Below, one piece after another: positions 1 to 7,696 of a stretch of DNA of 7,696 bases (within the stretch, counting starts at the first letter, position 1; each line of letters starts with the position of its first letter). A program made the position numbers and the translations under genes. The notes beneath the pieces were generated by a model. It saw nothing but the letters and a program-made list of their open reading frames with translations. It did no database searches and was not told where the DNA came from. This DNA is from Acetobacteraceae bacterium (GTDB lineage Bacteria; Pseudomonadota; Alphaproteobacteria; Acetobacterales; Acetobacteraceae): assembly GCA_947446625.1 (NCBI GenBank), contig CANFIE010000182.1:1-7696 (forward strand). The letters are read 5' to 3'.

Positions 1-153
1 GAAGTCCTGCTCACCCCCGCCATGCGCGCCCGACTGCTGGAACTCGGCACCGAGCCGGTGGCCAGCGATCCGGCCGGTCTTTTGGCCTGGACCGCTTCCG
101 AATCAACACGCTACGGCGAACTCATTACGCGCCTGGGCATCAGGGGCGAATAA
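1..153 (+). CDS. Tripartite tricarboxylate transporter receptor (Bug/TctC family), C-terminal fragment
   Basis: This is the 3' end of a gene that begins left of the window; 50 residues and a TAA stop are visible in frame 1. The readable tail has the pattern of the last helices of Bug/TctC periplasmic receptors: a segment MRARLLELGTEPV, then a 'sDPAgL' turn, then an amphipathic stretch ending in a short tail (ITRLGIRGE). In family members this matches the usual 'R..L...G.eP....peel......E...w..vi...gi' ending. Such receptors bind carboxylates or related small molecules in the periplasm and feed TctA/TctB permeases, although many family members are orphans without permease genes nearby. No permease follows here, since the next gene is EF-G. 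The ligand and any upstream partners cannot be told from 50 residues. Confidence 0.72.
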   Translation, partial: EVLLTPAMRARLLELGTEPVASDPAGLLAWTASESTRYGELITRLGIRGE

Positions 154-160
154 CCGCCCC
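143..160 (+). other. Short GC hairpin straddling the receptor stop codon
   Basis: A perfect 6-bp inverted repeat (GGGGCG at 143-148, CGCCCC at 155-160) surrounds a 6-base loop that contains the TAA stop of the upstream gene. No T-tract follows, so it is not a classical Rho-independent terminator. It could protect the 3' end of the receptor mRNA, or it could be chance in such GC-rich DNA. Confidence 0.3.
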
Positions 161-211
161 GCGTCCCACGCAGGGCGCCCCGCGCCTTCGTGCTTGCCAA
201 ACCGGCGGCAA

Positions 212-241
212 TTGAGCATGTGTCCGCCGCGTTTGTAGAAA
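212..241 (+). promoter_or_regulatory. Possible sigma-70-type promoter upstream of the EF-G gene
   Basis: Within the 165-base gap before the EF-G gene, the most AT-rich stretch carries TTGAGC (212-217) and, after 18 bases, TAGAAA (236-241). Each matches the vegetative consensus at four of six positions. Transcription from here would give a leader of about 70 bases ahead of the GTG start. The match is modest and is based on consensus alone. The rest of the gap (154-211) shows nothing I can name. Confidence 0.3.
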
Positions 242-258
242 TACCCAGGAACCTTCCG

Positions 259-297
259 GCGGGCGGCGCGGGGCATAGCCCCGTCCGAGCCCGCTTT
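259..297 (+). promoter_or_regulatory. GC-rich leader hairpin ahead of the EF-G gene
   Basis: Two nested inverted repeats form one stem. The outer arms are GCGGGC (259-264) and GCCCGC (289-294). The inner arms are CGGGGC (269-274) and GCCCCG (278-283), closed by a 3-base loop. TTT follows at 295-297, and the EF-G ribosome binding site begins only 10 bases after the outer stem. It could be a weak terminator for the upstream receptor gene or a structured, attenuator-like leader of the EF-G mRNA. The T-run is too short to decide. Confidence 0.4.
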
Positions 298-304
298 CGC
301 GTAT

Positions 305-309
305 GGAGA
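305..309 (+). promoter_or_regulatory. Ribosome binding site deciding the GTG start of the EF-G gene
   Basis: GGAGA lies 9 bases before the GTG at 319. No ATG in frame gives a sensible EF-G N-terminus, whereas this GTG yields the expected short lead (MSHTSLDKIRNIGI) before the P-loop. Confidence 0.65.
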
Positions 310-318
310 CGTTGACCC

Positions 319-2400
<2,082 letters not shown>

Positions 2401-2425
2401 ACTTCACGCGCAGCCAACACCAACG

Positions 2426-2457
2426 CGGCGCGGCGGGGCAACCCACCGCGCCGTTTT
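2426..2457 (+). terminator. Rho-independent terminator after the EF-G gene
   Basis: A 12-position stem (2426-2437 with 2442-2453) has 11 Watson-Crick pairs and one C/A mismatch (2434/2445). It is closed by a GCAA tetraloop of the GNRA type (2438-2441) and followed directly by TTTT (2454-2457). The hairpin starts 25 bases after the EF-G stop. It should end much of the EF-G transcript before serA, which begins 19 bases after the T-tract. Confidence 0.85.
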
Positions 2458-2464
2458 GCATTCC

Positions 2465-2469
2465 AGGGG
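2465..2469 (+). promoter_or_regulatory. Ribosome binding site deciding the serA start
   Basis: AGGGG lies 7 bases before the ATG at 2477. An in-frame TTG at 2456 sits inside the T-tract of the terminator and has no such site, so the ATG is preferred. Confidence 0.65.
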
Positions 2470-2476
2470 TCACCCA

Positions 2477-3721
2477 ATGTCCGACCGCATCTCCCTCCCG
2501 AAAGACAAAATCCGCGTCCTGCTGCTGGAAGGCGTCTCAGACAGCGCGGTGGCCCTGTTCGGCGCCGCCGACTACGCCAGCATCACCCGCGTACCCAAGG
2601 CACTGGACGGAGACGCCCTGAAGGAAGCCCTCCAAGGCGTCCACATCCTCGGCATCCGCAGCCGCACGCAACTCACGGCGGAGATCATCAACAGCGCGGA
2701 CCGCCTCATGGCCGTCGGCTGCTTCTGCATCGGCACCAACCAGGTTGACCTCGCCGCCGCCAAGGCGCGCGGCATCCCGGTGTTCAACGCGCCCTTCAGC
2801 AACACCCGCAGCGTCGCCGAACTCACCATGGGTGAGATCGTCATGCTGCTCCGCTCCATCCCCGACAAATCCCGCGCCGCCCATGTTGGCGGCTGGGACA
2901 AATCCGCCGCCAACAGCTTTGAGGTGCGTGGCCGCACGCTCGGCATCGTCGGCTACGGCAATATCGGCAGCCAGCTCTCCGTCCTCGCGGAAGCCTTCGG
3001 CATGCGCGTCATCTACTTCGACCACACGGTAAAGCTGCCGCACGGCAATGCCCGCCCCTGCGCCACCCTGGCCGACCTGCTGGCCGAAGCCGATGTGGTC
3101 ACGCTGCACGTGCCGGAAACCGCCAGCACCATGGGCCTCATCGGCCGCGAGCAGATCGCGCAGATGAAGGACGGCGCCATCCTCATCAACAACGCCCGCG
3201 GCACCATCCTCGACCAATCCGCCCTGGCCGAAGCCATCACCGCGGGCCGCCTGCTCGGCGCCGCGGTCGATGTCTTCCCCGAGGAACCCGCCCGCAATGG
3301 CGAGCCCTTCATCAGCCCGCTGCAGGGCGTGCGCAACGTCATCCTCACGCCGCATATCGGCGGCAGCACGGCGGAAGCCCAGGGCCGCATTGGCGAGGAA
3401 GTGGCCCGCAAGCTGGTGGACTACTCCGACACCGGCGCCACCCTCGGCGCGGTCAACTTCCCGGAGGTCCAGCTCCCCATCCAGGCCTCGGGCGCCCGCT
3501 TCATGCATGTGCACGCCAATACCCCGGGCCTGCTCGGCAAGGTCAACCAGGTCTTCGCCGGGCGCGGCATCAACATCGCCGCCCAGTACCTGCAAACCGA
3601 CGCTTCCATCGGCTACGTCGTGGTCGACAGCGGCGCCACCCACGCAGCCGAGGAGATCATCGCCGAACTCCGCGCCCTGCCCGGCACGCTGCGCGCCCGG
3701 CTGCTCTACGAGCGCGAATAG
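2477..3721 (+). CDS. serA: D-3-phosphoglycerate dehydrogenase with ACT domain
   Basis: SerA oxidises 3-phosphoglycerate to 3-phosphohydroxypyruvate with NAD+ in the cytoplasm, the first step of L-serine synthesis. The product is 414 residues, close to the E. coli enzyme (410), and matches that short class instead of the roughly 530-residue type with an extra domain. The substrate domain carries RSRTQLT (61-67) and GCFCIGTNQVDL (81-92). The NAD-binding Rossmann loop is GYGNIGS (159-165). Catalytic Arg241 (NARGT), Glu270 (FPEEP) and His293 (TPHIGG) are all present. Trp140 matches the E. coli Trp139 involved in tetramer cooperativity. The ACT domain spans about 341-414. His346, Asn348 and Asn366 match the E. 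coli serine-contacting residues, so feedback inhibition by serine is likely. The ATG has a good ribosome site. No promoter is evident between the EF-G terminator and the start, so expression may come from read-through or a promoter inside the EF-G gene. The stop lies one base from the stop of the convergent binding-protein gene. Confidence 0.96.
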   Translation: MSDRISLPKDKIRVLLLEGVSDSAVALFGAADYASITRVPKALDGDALKEALQGVHILGIRSRTQLTAEIINSADRLMAVGCFCIGTNQVDLAAAKARGIPVFNAPFSNTRSVAELTMGEIVMLLRSIPDKSRAAHVGGWDKSAANSFEVRGRTLGIVGYGNIGSQLSVLAEAFGMRVIYFDHTVKLPHGNARPCATLADLLAEADVVTLHVPETASTMGLIGREQIAQMKDGAILINNARGTILDQSALAEAITAGRLLGAAVDVFPEEPARNGEPFISPLQGVRNVILTPHIGGSTAEAQGRIGEEVARKLVDYSDTGATLGAVNFPEVQLPIQASGARFMHVHANTPGLLGKVNQVFAGRGINIAAQYLQTDASIGYVVVDSGATHAAEEIIAELRALPGTLRARLLYERE

Positions 3722-3722
3722 G

Positions 3723-4751
3723 CTACCGAATCGGCGGGCTCCACAGCAGCCCGCCCTGGTTCCACAGCCGGTTATAGCCACGCGGCAGCCGCACCTGGCT
3801 GCCCTCGCCCAAATGCCGCTCATAGATCTCGGCGTAATTCCCCACCGCCTTCACCGCATTCAGCAGCCAGGCCCGGTCCAGCCCCAGGCTCGGCCCCAAA
3901 TCGCCGGTCCGCCCCAGCAGCCGCTGCACCGCCGGGCTGGGGCTTTCCGCCGCCATCCGGTCGGCATTGGCCCGGGTCACGCCCAGTTCCTCCGCCTCCA
4001 GCAGCGCAAACACCACAAACCGCACCAGGTCGAACCACTGGTCGTCGCCATGCCGCACCGCCACGGCATAGGGCTCCTTGCTGATCAGCTCCGGCAGCAG
4101 CCGATGCTCCGCCGGGTTGGCAAACGCCGCCCGCACCGCCGCCAATTGGCTGGCATCGGCGGTATAGGCATCGCAGCGCCCGGTTTCGTAGGCCCGCCTC
4201 GCCTCGTCCTTGTCGGCAAAGATCACCGGCTGAAACCGTATCCCCCGCGTCCGCGCCCAATCCTGCAGGTTCAGCTCATGCGTGCTGGCACTGGTGAAGC
4301 AGATGCTCGCGCCGTCCAGCTGCGCCGCCCCGGTCACCCCGCCCGCCACCTTCACCAGAAAGCCCTGGCCATCCATGAAATAGGGCGCGGTGAAGTTCAG
4401 CCCCAGCATGCTGTCGCGCAGAAACGTCCAGGTGGTGGTCCGCGCCAGCACCTCAATCTGCCCGCCCGACAGCGCGGGAAACCGGTTCTGCCCGGTCAAG
4501 GGATGCCACGCCACCTTACTGGCATCGCCCAGCACAGCGGCCGCCACGGCGCGGCACAAATCCGCGTCCATGCCCTGCCACACGCCGCGCGCATCCGGCT
4601 GGCTCCAGGCCGGGTCGCCAGTGGAAATGCCGCAATTCAGCACCCCCCGCGCCCGCACCCCGGCCAAGGTTGCCCCCGGCGTCGCCGCCTGTTGCGCAAC
4701 ACCCGGCCCGGCCGCCAACAGCAGCCCCAGCAGCGCCCAAACCAGCTTCAT
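3723..4751 (-). CDS. General L-amino-acid ABC transporter substrate-binding protein (AapJ/BztA family)
   Basis: This is a periplasmic receptor of ABC family 3, the type that delivers amino acids to AapQMP or BztBCD in alphaproteobacteria. The 342-residue product has a Sec signal peptide (MK start, hydrophobic 3-14, likely cleavage after Ala19). The mature part carries family landmarks: RGVLNCGIS (35-43), a region DADLCRAVAAAV (62-73), RTTTWT (104-109), SLGLNF-like MLGLNF (115-120), DGQGF (127-131), GRCDAYTADAS (191-201), LPELISKEP (219-227), GDDQWFDLVR (235-244), GNYAEIYER (304-312) and a PP(I/V)R end. Arg104 and Asp199 fit the residues that hold the ligand's carboxylate and amino groups in this fold, so an amino acid ligand is likely. 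The chosen ATG overlaps the permease stop as ATGA and has GGAGG 5 bases upstream; an ATG four codons earlier lacks these supports. No ABC permease or ATPase gene is present, and the gene is coupled to a TRAP permease instead. It converges on serA with a one-base gap. Confidence 0.9.
   Translation of the reverse strand: MKLVWALLGLLLAAGPGVAQQAATPGATLAGVRARGVLNCGISTGDPAWSQPDARGVWQGMDADLCRAVAAAVLGDASKVAWHPLTGQNRFPALSGGQIEVLARTTTWTFLRDSMLGLNFTAPYFMDGQGFLVKVAGGVTGAAQLDGASICFTSASTHELNLQDWARTRGIRFQPVIFADKDEARRAYETGRCDAYTADASQLAAVRAAFANPAEHRLLPELISKEPYAVAVRHGDDQWFDLVRFVVFALLEAEELGVTRANADRMAAESPSPAVQRLLGRTGDLGPSLGLDRAWLLNAVKAVGNYAEIYERHLGEGSQVRLPRGYNRLWNQGGLLWSPPIR
3733..3755. repeat. Perfect 8-bp inverted repeat just past the serA stop
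   Basis: GGCGGGCT (3733-3740) and AGCCCGCC (3748-3755) flank a 7-base loop. The repeat lies 12 bases beyond the serA stop and inside the last codons of the convergent gene, where it encodes GGLLWSPP. There is no T-tract on either side. It could mark a 3' mRNA stem for serA, but part of its sequence is constrained by coding. Confidence 0.4.
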
Positions 4752-6637
4752 GCCCGCCTCCATTGCAGCGCCGCCAGCAGCCCCAGCGCGCCCAGCGCCA
4801 CGCCCAGCCGCAGCCCGTCATCCACGTGAATAAAGGCCGAGAACAAGCCGCACAGCCCAAACACCAGGCGCCACACCCAGCCAATCGGCGCCAGCAGAAA
4901 CCCGGCATAGGCGCTGGTCAGCAATGTCAGCGCCGCGGCCTGAATCAGCGTCACCACCACAATGCCCAGCAGGTCGCCGCGCAGCATGATGCCGGGGTCG
5001 TACAGCATGGCAAAACCCACGGTGAAGCCGGCAATGCCAAACCGGCTCGCTTCCAGGCTGGTCACTGTCGGGCTGGCCTTGGCAATCGCCGCCGCCGCAA
5101 AGGCCGCCGCCGCCACCGGTGGAGTCACATCCGCCAGCACGGCAAAATAGAAGATGAACATATGCGCCGGCAGCAGCAACTCGCGCTGGCTCATCCCCAG
5201 CGCCACCTGGCCCAGTTCCAATATCTGCGGCACGCCAATGGCCGCCGCGATGATGTAGGCCGGCGTGGTCGGTATCCCCAGCCCCAGCACCAGCACGGTC
5301 GCGGCCACCAGCACCAGCAGCAGCGGAAAGCTCCCGGCCGCCAGCGTCTTGATGATCCCGCCCAGCGCCACCACCAGCCCGGTCGCCGTCAGCGCGCTCA
5401 CCACAATGCCGCTGCCAGCAATGCTCACCGCCAGTGGCGCCATGGTGTGGCCAGCGCTGGCAAAGCTGTCCAGCACGGCGCGCCAGCCCATGAAGGTCCG
5501 CCGCCGCGCCCAACTCACCACCACCATGGAAACCACGCCCCAGAAGGCGGCGAAATTGCCGCTCCAGCGCTCCATCATCAGCCAGGTCAGCAGCCCCACC
5601 GGCAGCAGCAGATGGGCATCCGCCGCCACCTCGCGCCAGCTGGGAATCTCGCTCTCATCCATCGGCGCCATGCCGGCGCGCTTGGCCTCAAAATGCACGG
5701 CCATGAGGATGGCGTAGTAATACAGCACCGCGCCAATCGTCGCGGCCACCACAATCTCGGCATAGGGAATGCCCGTGGTCTCGGCCATCACAAAGGCCGC
5801 CGCCCCCAGTACCGGCGGCATCAGCGCCCCGCCCACACTGGCCGCCGCCTCAATCCCGCCCGAGACCGCCGGCTTGTAGCCAATGCGCGTCATCAGCGGA
5901 ATCGTCATCGACCCCGTGGTGATAACCCCGGCCACGGAGGAACCCGAAAACGTCCCGAACAAGCCGGAAGAAACCACCGCCACCTTGGCCGGCCCACCGG
6001 AATACCGCCCTGCCACCGCAGCACCCAGGTTGCTGAACAACCGCCCCGTCCCGCTGCCCTGCATGAAGGCGCCGAACAGAATGAAAACCGCAATCGTCGT
6101 CGCCACAATTCCGGTCAGCGGCCCGTAAACCCCGCCGGCGGTCGGCACCAGCCAACTCGCCTCCACCATCTCGGCGGCGTAAAACGGCCGCGCATTCAGC
6201 AGCCCCGGCAAATAGTGCCCCCAGGCCATGTAGCCCAGGCAAATCAGCACCATCCAGGCCAGCCCCACCTCCACCGCACGCCGCGTCGCCTCCAGCAGCG
6301 TCACAATGGCGGTAATCCCCAGCACCATCATCACGGGGGTGAAGGGGTCCACATACTCCATGCGGTCGGCCACCGCGGTCCAATGCCATATCACCCAGGC
6401 ATGCGGCGCCGCCGCCGCCAGCACCCAGCCCCAGTCAAACACCGAGGGCCGCCCCTGCGGCGAGCGCGCAAAGGCCGGGTACAGCAGAAACAGCGGCGGC
6501 ACGAAGACCAGCAAATGAAAGCCGCGCATCTGGATCGGCTCGGGGAAGCCGAAACCACCAAAATACAAATGCACCGCCGAAGCCGCCGCCAGCCACAGCG
6601 TGGTGGCCAGCTTCAGCCAACGGGGAAGGTCACGCAT
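4748..6637 (-). CDS. TRAP transporter permease, fused small and large subunits (TRAP 4TM/12TM fusion type)
   Basis: This is the inner-membrane carrier of a TRAP system, which uses an ion gradient (Na+ in studied members) to import the solute handed over by a periplasmic receptor. The 629-residue protein is very hydrophobic. About four or five segments in the first 145 residues (near 8-26, 38-56, 68-88, 100-118, 122-145) fit the DctQ-like part. The rest fits DctM: the hallmark GLFGTFSGSS (225-234) with TTGSMTIPLM (240-249), GIEAAASVGGALMPP (261-275), and the second-half counterparts GLGIPTTPAY (452-461) and ADVTPPVAA (502-510). Two further hydrophobic stretches lie at about 585-625. The ATG has GGGGA 10 bases upstream (6648-6652, - strand). 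The TAXI receptor gene ends 70 bases upstream, the usual partner for fused permeases. Its TGA overlaps the ATG of the AapJ-type gene. The substrate cannot be read from the permease; TAXI systems are linked to glutamate, 2-oxoglutarate and similar acids. Confidence 0.94.
   Translation of the reverse strand: MRDLPRWLKLATTLWLAAASAVHLYFGGFGFPEPIQMRGFHLLVFVPPLFLLYPAFARSPQGRPSVFDWGWVLAAAAPHAWVIWHWTAVADRMEYVDPFTPVMMVLGITAIVTLLEATRRAVEVGLAWMVLICLGYMAWGHYLPGLLNARPFYAAEMVEASWLVPTAGGVYGPLTGIVATTIAVFILFGAFMQGSGTGRLFSNLGAAVAGRYSGGPAKVAVVSSGLFGTFSGSSVAGVITTGSMTIPLMTRIGYKPAVSGGIEAAASVGGALMPPVLGAAAFVMAETTGIPYAEIVVAATIGAVLYYYAILMAVHFEAKRAGMAPMDESEIPSWREVAADAHLLLPVGLLTWLMMERWSGNFAAFWGVVSMVVVSWARRRTFMGWRAVLDSFASAGHTMAPLAVSIAGSGIVVSALTATGLVVALGGIIKTLAAGSFPLLLVLVAATVLVLGLGIPTTPAYIIAAAIGVPQILELGQVALGMSQRELLLPAHMFIFYFAVLADVTPPVAAAAFAAAAIAKASPTVTSLEASRFGIAGFTVGFAMLYDPGIMLRGDLLGIVVVTLIQAAALTLLTSAYAGFLLAPIGWVWRLVFGLCGLFSAFIHVDDGLRLGVALGALGLLAALQWRRA
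4757..4761 (-). promoter_or_regulatory. Ribosome binding site inside the permease gene for the amino-acid binding protein
   Basis: GGAGG on the - strand lies 5 bases before the ATG ending at 4751 and sits in the final codons of the TRAP permease gene. Together with the ATGA overlap it supports coupled translation of the two genes. Confidence 0.75.
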
Positions 6638-6675
6638 GCTCGGTCAGTCCCCGGTCGTCAGGCGAAACATCAGGC

Positions 6676-6699
6676 CGGGCGGCCGCCAAGGGCCGCCCG
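6676..6699 (-). promoter_or_regulatory. Intercistronic hairpin between TAXI receptor and TRAP permease genes
   Basis: A perfect 9-bp GC-only inverted repeat (6676-6684 with 6691-6699) encloses a 6-base loop in the 70-base gap, 8 bases after the receptor stop. On the - strand it is followed by GCCTGATGTTTC, with no run of T. It is better read as an mRNA-stabilising or partial-attenuation stem than as a full terminator. Such stems can leave more receptor than permease message, which suits a binding-protein-dependent transporter. Confidence 0.5.
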
Positions 6700-6707
6700 T
6701 CGCCACC

Positions 6708-7696
6708 TCAGCGCGGCATCACGCCCGCTTCCCGGAACGCCTTGGCCGCGCCCGGATGCAGCGGCACCCCGGTGTAGCGCCAGCTCACCGCCGGGTCCCA
6801 GGCGCCCATGCTGGCGTGAATCGCCACCAGCCGCTGGCCTTTGTTCTTAATCAGCGTGCGGGTGATCTTGTACGCCACCTCCTCCGGCAGCGCCTCGTGC
6901 ACCATCACCACGCTGTCCATCATCGTCACCGGCACCGCGCCATTGGCCTGCAACGCCGGATAGGTTCCGGCCGGCAGCGTGCCCTCGGCGTAGGAATAGC
7001 CCTGCATCAAATGCCGCCGCACATCCTCGGGAAAGCCCACCAGCTGCCCACCGCGCCGGCCCTGCGCCACCTCGGTGAAAATCGCCGCCGGCCGCGCCAG
7101 CGCCGCATACAGGTAGTCAGCCTGGCCATCGGTATAGGCCGCGCCGATATCGGCATAGCTGCCCGTGGTGTAGCGCCCGCCTTCCTCGCGAATCTTGTCC
7201 GGCGACGTCCCCAGAAAGCGCAGAATCCGCTGCAACGTCATCTCATCGGTGGAGCTGCGCTGCGGCACCGCGATCTTCAGCCCCTTCTGCGCGAAGATCG
7301 CCCGCATATCGGTTGGCCCCGCACCGGGGTGGCGCAGAAAATGGTGCTCGGTCGGGCTATACCCGGTGCCCAGGCTGCGCAGATGCTCATGCTTGGCGCT
7401 GTACGGCTCCTCACCCTTCCGGGCCGAGGCCGCAAACGCATCAATCCCCCAGCCAATGGGCGACTGGTTGTTGTTCACCCGCGTCGCATTCGCCACGCCA
7501 CCGCCCGGCGTCACGCGGATCTGCAACTCCGGGTTCTCATCCTTGATCAGCGCCGAAAGCCCGGCCGCCATGGTGTACCAGCCACCACCCACCGAGCCCG
7601 CCACCCATTCAAAGGTCTGCTGCGCCTGGGCGGTGCGCACCACCGGCAGGGCCAGCGCCGCGCCCAGGGCGCCACGTCGCGTCAAAATCAGGCTCA
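6708..7696 (-). CDS. TAXI-family TRAP transporter solute receptor, start at the window edge
   Basis: This periplasmic receptor should capture a solute and deliver it to the fused TRAP permease encoded next. The frame stays open to the last base. It reads NTG at the edge, then SLILTRRGALGAALALPVV, so the true start is probably the codon whose first base is just outside, giving 329 residues. A TTG at 7685 would start only four codons later and cut into this leader. The leader has twin arginines (TRRGAL, about residues 6-11), a hydrophobic core and an AQA-QQ cleavage site near residue 25; Tat or Sec export are both possible. The mature N-terminus carries the TAXI motif GSVGGGWYTMAAGL (about 34-47). 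Later landmarks are TPGGGVANATRVN, the GIDAFAAS region and KIAVPQRSSTDEMTLQRIL. The C-terminus ends PLHPGAAKAFREAGV, as is usual for the family. It is the first gene seen in the - strand operon, whose promoter lies outside the window. Confidence 0.92.
   Translation of the reverse strand, partial: SLILTRRGALGAALALPVVRTAQAQQTFEWVAGSVGGGWYTMAAGLSALIKDENPELQIRVTPGGGVANATRVNNNQSPIGWGIDAFAASARKGEEPYSAKHEHLRSLGTGYSPTEHHFLRHPGAGPTDMRAIFAQKGLKIAVPQRSSTDEMTLQRILRFLGTSPDKIREEGGRYTTGSYADIGAAYTDGQADYLYAALARPAAIFTEVAQGRRGGQLVGFPEDVRRHLMQGYSYAEGTLPAGTYPALQANGAVPVTMMDSVVMVHEALPEEVAYKITRTLIKNKGQRLVAIHASMGAWDPAVSWRYTGVPLHPGAAKAFREAGVMPR

Noticed and set aside
2456..2476. Extended serA start at a TTG
   Set aside because: The codon lies in the T-tract of the terminator and has no ribosome site, while the ATG at 2477 has AGGGG at good spacing and gives the expected N-terminus.
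2537..3823. 428-codon open frame antisense to serA
   Set aside because: It has low-complexity composition and no recognisable domain. serA has all catalytic and ACT-domain residues on the + strand.
4752..4763. Start of the AapJ-type gene four codons earlier (ATG at 4763)
   Set aside because: The GGAGG site would then lie inside the coding sequence, and the ATGA overlap with the permease stop supports the later ATG.
3270..4829. 519-codon + strand open frame running from serA across the binding-protein gene
   Set aside because: It is out of frame with serA, rich in Arg, Pro, Ser and Ala, and spans two well-supported genes on opposite strands. No ribosome site or family motif supports it.
4670..6850. 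726-codon + strand open frame opposite the TRAP permease
   Set aside because: The translation is dominated by His, Gln, Arg and Pro with no domain pattern. It is a shadow of the permease gene, which has clear membrane segments and TRAP motifs.

Overview
The window is about two-thirds G+C with long, GC-shaped codon usage on both strands. Its gene content (an orphan-looking Bug/TctC receptor, an E. coli-type SerA, a fused TRAP permease with a TAXI receptor, an AapJ/BztA-type amino-acid receptor) fits a Proteobacterium. An alphaproteobacterium of the Rhodospirillales/Acetobacteraceae kind is my best guess. This is inferred from family make-up, not from a marker that settles taxonomy.

The left part reads on the + strand. 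It opens with the last 50 codons of a tripartite-tricarboxylate-transporter receptor (1-153). A 165-base gap follows with a possible promoter and a GC-rich leader hairpin, then a complete elongation factor G gene with a GTG start (319-2400). A strong Rho-independent terminator with a GCAA loop follows (2426-2457). After it comes serA, D-3-phosphoglycerate dehydrogenase with a C-terminal ACT domain (2477-3721), the entry step of serine synthesis.

The right part reads on the - strand and is one likely transport operon. In transcription order it holds a TAXI-type TRAP receptor (7696-6708, lacking by my reading only its first base), a fused DctQ/DctM-type TRAP permease (6637-4748), and an ABC-type general L-amino-acid binding protein of the AapJ/BztA family (4751-3723). 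The permease stop and the binding-protein start overlap as ATGA, so the last two genes look translationally coupled. No ABC permease or ATPase is present. The operon converges on serA with one base between the two stop codons.

The housekeeping genes look intact and functional. The points that merit a second look are the mixed TRAP/ABC receptor operon, the EF-G gene sitting outside the classical rpsL-rpsG-fusA-tuf cluster with some unusual G-domain residues, and several GC-rich hairpins at gene ends. I saw no CRISPR array, tRNA, rRNA, insertion sequence or phage gene. I found no convincing case for a wholly new system.
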